A stretch of 64,000 nucleotides of DNA from Candidatus Igneacidithiobacillus taupoensis. GTDB taxonomy: Bacteria > Pseudomonadota > Gammaproteobacteria > Acidithiobacillales > Acidithiobacillaceae. The notes below the pieces were generated by a model. It did no database searches and was not told where the DNA came from. It saw nothing but the letters and a program-made list of their open reading frames with translations. The DNA lies in contig JAEPKX010000001.1 in NCBI GenBank assembly GCA_021375695.1, positions 1-64,000 of the forward strand, read 5' to 3'. Of the stretch, positions 60,020 to 64,000 are shown piece after piece (the first letter of the stretch is position 1; each line of letters starts with the position of its first letter). The position numbers and the translations under genes are program-made.

Positions 60020-60667
60020 ATGATACCCACTTCCAGCATCTCTGCCATGGGGGCACCCATCGACAGCAATTCTTTCCTTTGGATGGTCCCCCTCGGGATC
60101 GTGATCGCCTACCTGGTGGGCTCGTTGGCCACAGCCATCTTCGTCAGTCGGCTTCTTGGTCTGCCTGACCCTCGCAGTGCTGGCTCTGGTAATCCGGGTG
60201 CCACCAATGTGCTTCGTCTCGGGGGCAAAAAGGCAGCCTCGTTGACCCTCCTGGGGGATCTCGGCAAGGGTCTTTTTCCAATATTGCTGGCGCGCTGGAC
60301 GGGATTTCCGCCCTGGGGCATTGCCCTCGTTGCCCTGGCTACCTTTTTGGGTCATCTCTACCCAGTGTATTTTGGCTTTCGCGGCGGCAAGGGGGTAGCT
60401 ACCACCTTGGGGATCCTGCTGGCACTGAACCTTTGGCTTGGTCTCGTCACACTCTGTACCTGGCTTTTGGTGTTTGGACTTTTTCGCATTTCTTCCCTGG
60501 CAGCATTGGTGGCAACCCTGCTAGCTCCAATCTATGGCTGGTGCTTACTGGATAACCCGCCATTACGCCTGCTCATCCTTGTTCTTGCGCTCTGGGTGCT
60601 ATGGCGACATCGAAGCAATATCGCACGCCTGCTGCGCGGAGAAGAGCAGGCTTTTGGCCGAGACTAG
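60020..60667 (+). CDS. plsY: Glycerol-3-phosphate acyltransferase PlsY
   Basis: PlsY uses acyl phosphate to acylate glycerol-3-phosphate, the first phospholipid step. The 215-aa inner-membrane protein has about seven hydrophobic segments. Its three motifs are GSGNPGATNVLRLGG, GHLYPVYFGFRGGKGVAT and the lipid-side region near RHRSNIARLLRG. Possible starts include M1 and M10; the N-terminal 15 residues are weakly conserved. The 3' region holds a terminator that acts for speD on the other strand. Confidence 0.94.
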   Translation: MIPTSSISAMGAPIDSNSFLWMVPLGIVIAYLVGSLATAIFVSRLLGLPDPRSAGSGNPGATNVLRLGGKKAASLTLLGDLGKGLFPILLARWTGFPPWGIALVALATFLGHLYPVYFGFRGGKGVATTLGILLALNLWLGLVTLCTWLLVFGLFRISSLAALVATLLAPIYGWCLLDNPPLRLLILVLALWVLWRHRSNIARLLRGEEQAFGRD

Positions 60668-60688
60668 GGGCTCCAACGCAGCCCCCCC

Positions 60689-60718
60689 AAAAAAAAGGCA
60701 TCCGCCAAGGGATGCCTT
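60689..60718 (-). terminator. Rho-independent terminator of speD
   Basis: On the minus strand AAGGCATCC-CTTGGC-GGATGCCTT forms a 9-bp stem followed by a run of eight T residues. On the plus strand no T tract follows, so it should act only on speD. Confidence 0.88.
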
Positions 60719-60741
60719 CTGCCGAACGCAATGTGATCGAT

Positions 60742-61143
60742 TCAGGCACAGAGGACGGGCTTGACCCGCACTTCCTGGGCGGGAATACCCATCATTTCCA
60801 CTTGCCCACGCTTCATTTCCATGGTGGAAACCTGCGCTGCCCCAAAAGTTTCCTTGAGATAATTCAAGGCATCTTCAGGCTGGATGACGTCACCACATGT
60901 GAAAACATCCACAGCGGCATAGCCATATTCCGGCCAAGTGTGAATCGCCAGGTGGGATTCGGCAACAATGACCGCACCACTGACTCCATAGGGAGAAAAA
61001 TGATGGAAGGTCTGGGTAACGATGGTGCAGTTGGCACGACGAGCGGCCTCGAGCATGGCATCGGTAACAAAATCTACATCCGACAAGGTACTGCTGTCGC
61101 ATCCGTAAAAATCAGCGACGATTTGATGTCCCAATGAGCGCAT
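60742..61143 (-). CDS. speD: S-adenosylmethionine decarboxylase proenzyme
   Basis: SpeD supplies decarboxylated SAM for spermidine synthesis. The 133-aa prokaryotic proenzyme has the self-cleavage site VAESHLAIHTWPEYGYAAVDVF; Ser63 becomes the pyruvoyl group. The short length fits the SpeH-type (class 1B) enzyme rather than the 264-aa E. coli form. It has its own terminator at 60689 and no speE next to it here. Confidence 0.94.
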   Translation of the reverse strand: MRSLGHQIVADFYGCDSSTLSDVDFVTDAMLEAARRANCTIVTQTFHHFSPYGVSGAVIVAESHLAIHTWPEYGYAAVDVFTCGDVIQPEDALNYLKETFGAAQVSTMEMKRGQVEMMGIPAQEVRVKPVLCA

Positions 61144-61495
61144 AGGTGCCCCCCCTAACTAGCAAAAAGGTTAAGAAGCAGCTCCCGTGCACCCCCAGAC
61201 AGTACGTGGTTTTATGCCCTACCTTGTGGAACCGGCTCTGCCGCGCTCCAATTTTTCTGAGGACTGACCCCCTTGTAACTGCTTTCGGTGCCGTGGAAAC
61301 AGAGCCGCAACTATACTCGCTTTGCGCAGCGATGCAATACCTGGAAAGTCCCATCAAGCCTTTGCCCAATTTCACTTTTTTGTCATCTTCTTGTCATGAA
61401 ATGATTGCATTTTTTGGCCACAGCACCACCATTGGCTTCCCCATGGGCCAAGGGTTTATAATCAGAAACCTTTGGAGATAAGCGGAACGAGTAGC
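61144..61495. other. Intergenic region between speD and mlaF
   Basis: About 350 nt lie between the divergent speD and mla genes. The plus-strand end contains a TATAAT -10 for mlaF. Near speD the minus strand has a G-rich segment (AGTTAGGGGGGGCACC) just before its ATG. The 111-aa ORF at 61146 has no Shine-Dalgarno and atypical composition and is treated as fortuitous. A T-rich stretch (61370-61415) may be an UP-like element. No RNA gene or clear riboswitch was recognised. Confidence 0.5.
61432..61462 (+). promoter_or_regulatory. Promoter of the mla operon
   Basis: A perfect TATAAT (61457-61462) is preceded, at 19 nt, by TTGGCT (61432-61437). The predicted start of transcription near 61469 would leave only about 3 nt before the track's TTG start at 61472 and favours the TTG at 61496. 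Confidence 0.5.
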
Positions 61496-62302
61496 TTGGC
61501 CAACAGTGATTTGATCCATATTACGAACCTGCACTTCGCCCGGGGCGAGCACGCGGTGCTTTCCGGCATCGATCTGCGGGTAGCACCAGGTTCAGTAGTA
61601 GCCATCATGGGAGCCAGTGGCGGCGGCAAGACCACGCTGCTGAATCTCATTGCAGGCACTTTGCGCCCCCTCCAAGGCGAGATTCTGGTACATGGCCGCA
61701 ATCTCGCAACACTGAGCAGCGCGGAGCTCTATGATCTACGCCGGCGGATGGGGATGTTATTTCAACATAGTGCCCTTTTTACCGACCTTACCGCCTTCGA
61801 AAACGTTGCGTTTCCCTTGCGTCGGCACTTTCGCCTTCCCGAGGACTTGTTGCGCAAAATCGTCCTGCTCAAATTGGAGGCCGTCGGCTTGCGTGGTGCC
61901 GCTGATCTCTTCCCTGCCGAGCTCTCTGGGGGCATGTCCCGACGGGTAGCACTGGCTCGCGCCGTGGTCATGGATCCTCTGCTGATCCTCTATGACGAAC
62001 CTTTCACTGGACTGGACCCCATCAGTGTCGGCATCATTGCCAGCTTGATTCGCCGTCTCAACGACGCCCTCGGGGCAAGCAGTATCGTGGTCAGTCACGA
62101 TGTCCAGGAAACCTTTTCCATTGCCGACTATGGTTACATCCTGGCCGGGGGAAAAATCATTGCCGAAGGAACTCCGGAAATGCTGCGAGCCGATCCATCG
62201 CCCCTTGCCCAGCAGTTTCTCCGTGGTGAGCCCGAAGGCCCCGTACCTTTTCATTATCCCGCCAGAGGGAGTTTTGCCGCGAGCCTGGGAGTGCCCAGCT
62301 GA
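61496..62302 (+). CDS. mlaF: Phospholipid transport ATP-binding protein MlaF
   Basis: MlaF is the ATPase of the MlaFEDB inner-membrane complex that maintains outer-membrane lipid asymmetry. Walker A is GASGGGKTTLLNLI, the signature ELSGGMSRRVALARA, Walker B LLILYDEPFTGLDP; the Q loop is MGMLFQHSALFTDLTAFENVAFPLR, and the C-terminal GPVPFHYPA is MlaF-specific. I prefer the TTG at 61496 (268 aa, MANSDLIHITNLHF, like E. coli MlaF) over the track's TTG at 61472, which abuts the transcription start. Neither has a strong Shine-Dalgarno. It is followed directly by mlaE. Confidence 0.93.
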   Translation: MANSDLIHITNLHFARGEHAVLSGIDLRVAPGSVVAIMGASGGGKTTLLNLIAGTLRPLQGEILVHGRNLATLSSAELYDLRRRMGMLFQHSALFTDLTAFENVAFPLRRHFRLPEDLLRKIVLLKLEAVGLRGAADLFPAELSGGMSRRVALARAVVMDPLLILYDEPFTGLDPISVGIIASLIRRLNDALGASSIVVSHDVQETFSIADYGYILAGGKIIAEGTPEMLRADPSPLAQQFLRGEPEGPVPFHYPARGSFAASLGVPS

Positions 62303-62303
62303 C

Positions 62304-63080
62304 ATGAGCGAAAGTTTCATTCCCAGGCTCGGACACACCGTTTGGCAAACGATCCCCAGGCTCGGGGCAGCAACTTTGCTGCTCTTTTCGGGTCTTTTCG
62401 CAGTTACCCATCGTCACTTCAGCTTTTCCCAGTGGCTCCGCCAGACCTATGGCCTGGGGGTCCTTTCGCTCTTGCTCATGATAGTCGCAGCACTCTTTAC
62501 GGGAATGGTCCTGGCCTTTCAGGGCTATTACGCCCTGGTTCGCTTTGGCGCAACCTCCGCATTGGGAACACTGGTAGCCTTGTCTTTGCTGCGGGAATTG
62601 GGGCCCGTGCTCACAGCCCTGCTCTTCGCCGGACGGGCGGGATCGGCGCTCACTGCTGAAATTGGCTCCATGAAAGCCACGGAACAACTGAGCGCCATGG
62701 AAATGATGGCGGTCAACCCCATTGCCTGGGTGCTCGCACCGCGCTTGTGGGGAGGGATTGTCGCCGTACCCATCCTCTGCGTGATCTTTGACCTGATCGG
62801 TATCTATGGCGGATATCTGGTCGCCGTCCCTGTTCTTGGGGTGAATGGCGGTACCTTCTGGGCCCAGATGCAGTCCAGTATCAGCTTCCAGGGAGACATC
62901 CTCAATGGACTGTTCAAGGCCCTGTGCTTTGGCCTGGTGGTGACCTGGATTGCCGTCTGGCAAGGCTTTTCGGCACGGCCTACGGCCGAAGGGGTGGGCG
63001 AAGCGACGACCCGAAGCGTCGTCATGGCCTCCCTGGCCGTCCTGGGACTTGATTTCATCCTCACAGCCTTGCTGTTTTGA
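62304..63080 (+). CDS. mlaE: Phospholipid transport permease MlaE
   Basis: MlaE is the permease core of the complex. The 258-aa protein has a membrane-embedded N-terminal helix and five TM helices, with LLLMIVAALFTGMVLAFQGYY, LLRELGPVLTALLFAGRAGSALTAEIGSMKATEQLSAMEMM and the C-terminal FSARPTAEGVGEATTRSVV signatures. The ATG at 62304 is one base after the mlaF stop; the track start at 62100 lies inside mlaF. Confidence 0.95.
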   Translation: MSESFIPRLGHTVWQTIPRLGAATLLLFSGLFAVTHRHFSFSQWLRQTYGLGVLSLLLMIVAALFTGMVLAFQGYYALVRFGATSALGTLVALSLLRELGPVLTALLFAGRAGSALTAEIGSMKATEQLSAMEMMAVNPIAWVLAPRLWGGIVAVPILCVIFDLIGIYGGYLVAVPVLGVNGGTFWAQMQSSISFQGDILNGLFKALCFGLVVTWIAVWQGFSARPTAEGVGEATTRSVVMASLAVLGLDFILTALLF

Positions 63081-63094
63081 ACACGAGGGATTTT

Positions 63095-63577
63095 ATGAGT
63101 CAACGGTCTGTAGATTGGTGGGTAGGAATCTTCGTACTCCTCGGCATTGCCGCTCTTACGGTTCTTGCCCTGCGCGTGGGGAACCTGTCGGGCTTTCGAT
63201 ATGAGAATGGCTACATCCTCCATGCCACCTTCAACAATGTCGGCAGCCTCAAAGTCCGTAGTCCTGTCAAGTTGGGGGGAGTCAGCATTGGCGAAGTCAC
63301 TAAGATCCAGCTCGATCCCAAGACTTTCCTTGCCGACGTTACCATGCGCATTGACCCCAAGATCAAATTACCAGTGGATACGGGCGCATCCATCTATACC
63401 GAGGGCCTTCTCGGAGAACAATTCATTGCCATTCAACCTGGGGGTATGCCCCAGGATCTGCAGCCGGGAGCGACCATCACCCTGACCCAGGGTGCGGTCA
63501 ACATCGACCAGATGATCGGTCAAATGGTATTCAACAAGGCTTCGGGCACTGGACCCAGCGTTTCCACTACTTCCTGA
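63095..63577 (+). CDS. mlaD: Phospholipid transport substrate-binding protein MlaD
   Basis: MlaD is the inner-membrane-anchored MCE protein that forms a hexameric periplasmic ring. One TM helix (VDWWVGIFVLLGIAALTVLAL, about 6-26) precedes a single MCE domain (ATFNNVGSLKVRSPVKLGGVSIGEVTKIQLDP, TEGLLGEQFIAIQPGG). The 160-aa length from ATG 63095 is normal; the track uses an upstream TTG that overlaps mlaE. GAGGGA precedes the ATG. Confidence 0.94.
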   Translation: MSQRSVDWWVGIFVLLGIAALTVLALRVGNLSGFRYENGYILHATFNNVGSLKVRSPVKLGGVSIGEVTKIQLDPKTFLADVTMRIDPKIKLPVDTGASIYTEGLLGEQFIAIQPGGMPQDLQPGATITLTQGAVNIDQMIGQMVFNKASGTGPSVSTTS

Positions 63578-63597
63578 TCTCGATGAGGAGAACACCG

Positions 63598-64000
63598 ATG
63601 TCGTCAAGCATTGCCCGGAAATTTTGGCTGTGGGCCCTCTTCGCTCTGGCCCTAAGCTGGGGTCCACTGACCCTTGCCAATGATAATGCCCAAGCCGCTG
63701 CCCAGGTGGTGGAAAGAATGACTCACCAGGTCCTGCAAATTCTGCAAAAGAATCAGGGCAAGCCCGTCACCCCTGCCATCAAGAAGGAGGTTGCCGATGC
63801 CATCGTCCCGCACATTGATTTCCAGACCATGTCGGCCTATGTCATGGCAGCCTACTGGCGGCAAATGTCCCCAGCGCAACAGCAACGATTCAGCCAACTT
63901 TTCCAGGATCTGTTGGTGAAGACCTACAGCAACGCCCTCAACCAATACCATGGACAGCAGGTCACGATCCAGGGCAGCCAACAGATTTCCCAGAATCCCC
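63598..64000 (+). CDS. mlaC: Periplasmic phospholipid-binding protein MlaC (partial)
   Basis: MlaC shuttles phospholipids between the MlaA-porin complex and MlaFEDB. The reading frame from ATG 63598 is open to the window edge (134 codons, missing the C-terminus) and is absent from the ORF track. It starts with a signal peptide (FWLWALFALALSWGPLTLA|ND) and continues with the Tol-Tol/Ttg2 pattern, including VADAIVPHIDFQTMSAYVMAAYWRQMSPAQQQRFSQLFQDLLVKTYSNAL. GATGAGGAGAACACCG supplies the ribosome-binding site. The order mlaF-E-D-C matches E. coli; mlaB is expected downstream. Confidence 0.93.
   Translation, partial: MSSSIARKFWLWALFALALSWGPLTLANDNAQAAAQVVERMTHQVLQILQKNQGKPVTPAIKKEVADAIVPHIDFQTMSAYVMAAYWRQMSPAQQQRFSQLFQDLLVKTYSNALNQYHGQQVTIQGSQQISQNP

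Noticed and set aside
61146-61481. 111-aa plus-strand ORF upstream of mlaF
   Set aside because: No Shine-Dalgarno, cysteine-rich random-looking composition, and it covers the mla promoter region. Considered non-coding.

Overview
The window is a gene-dense stretch (about 57-60% GC by eye) of a Gram-negative proteobacterial chromosome. Outer-membrane functions (LolB, Mla), glutathione synthesis, sigma-32, a T. ferrooxidans-type GshA, a pdhA-pdhB-[aceF+lpd] operon, a CIO-like cytochrome bd oxidase and a DsrE-like sulfur protein together suggest Acidithiobacillus or a close relative. That placement is inferred from remembered gene content, not from a search. There are no insertion sequences, CRISPR arrays, prophage or rRNA operons; it is mostly core chromosome with one accessory-looking signalling island (32.6-40.7 kb).

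Layout. 0-4.7 kb (+): tRNA-Gln, dapF, a 58-aa ORF missing from the ORF track, DUF484, xerC and hslVU, nearly all translationally coupled. 4.7-9.9 kb (-): ftsY-ftsE-ftsX, rpoH with a DsrE-like gene, and an MscS channel. 10-11.4 kb (+): rsmD-coaD-ferredoxin. 11.4-17.4 kb (-): hemA-prfA-prmC-mutM and a dynamin-like GTPase. 17.5-21.6 kb (+): TPR protein-lolB-ispE-tRNA-Gln-prs. 21.6-27.2 kb (-): pgi, a PBP5-like protein that has lost all three catalytic motifs, a divergent PBP1A and a tiny membrane protein. 27.5-30.1 kb (+): cydAB. 30.2-32.5 kb (+): small ORF, rplM-rpsI, argC. 32.6-40.7 kb (+): three consecutive EAL proteins, two of them GGDEF-EAL hybrids. 40.8-46.6 kb (+): two small envelope proteins, then pdhA, pdhB and an E2-E3 fusion. 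46.6-58.3 kb (+): psiE-like, erpA, citrate synthase, gshA-gshB-yqgE-ruvX-pyrR-pyrB-pyrC', a GlrK/QseG/GlrR-like module and a small membrane protein. 58.4-61.1 kb: msrA-msrB (-), tRNA-Lys, folB (-), plsY (+), speD (-). 61.5-64 kb (+): mlaF-mlaE-mlaD and the start of mlaC, cut by the window edge.

How the genes work together. Most blocks are conserved housekeeping operons with ATGA-type overlaps. The cell-wall locus (pgi to the 62-aa protein) and the c-di-GMP island are the least ordinary parts. The pdh operon ends in a single polypeptide carrying both E2 and E3. pyrC' appears non-catalytic and probably serves as a structural partner of PyrB. hemA seems to use an ATT start codon. No wholly new multi-gene system was evident; the best candidate for unexplored biology is the pseudo-carboxypeptidase/divergent-PBP1A operon, followed by the C-terminal helical module shared by the three EAL proteins.
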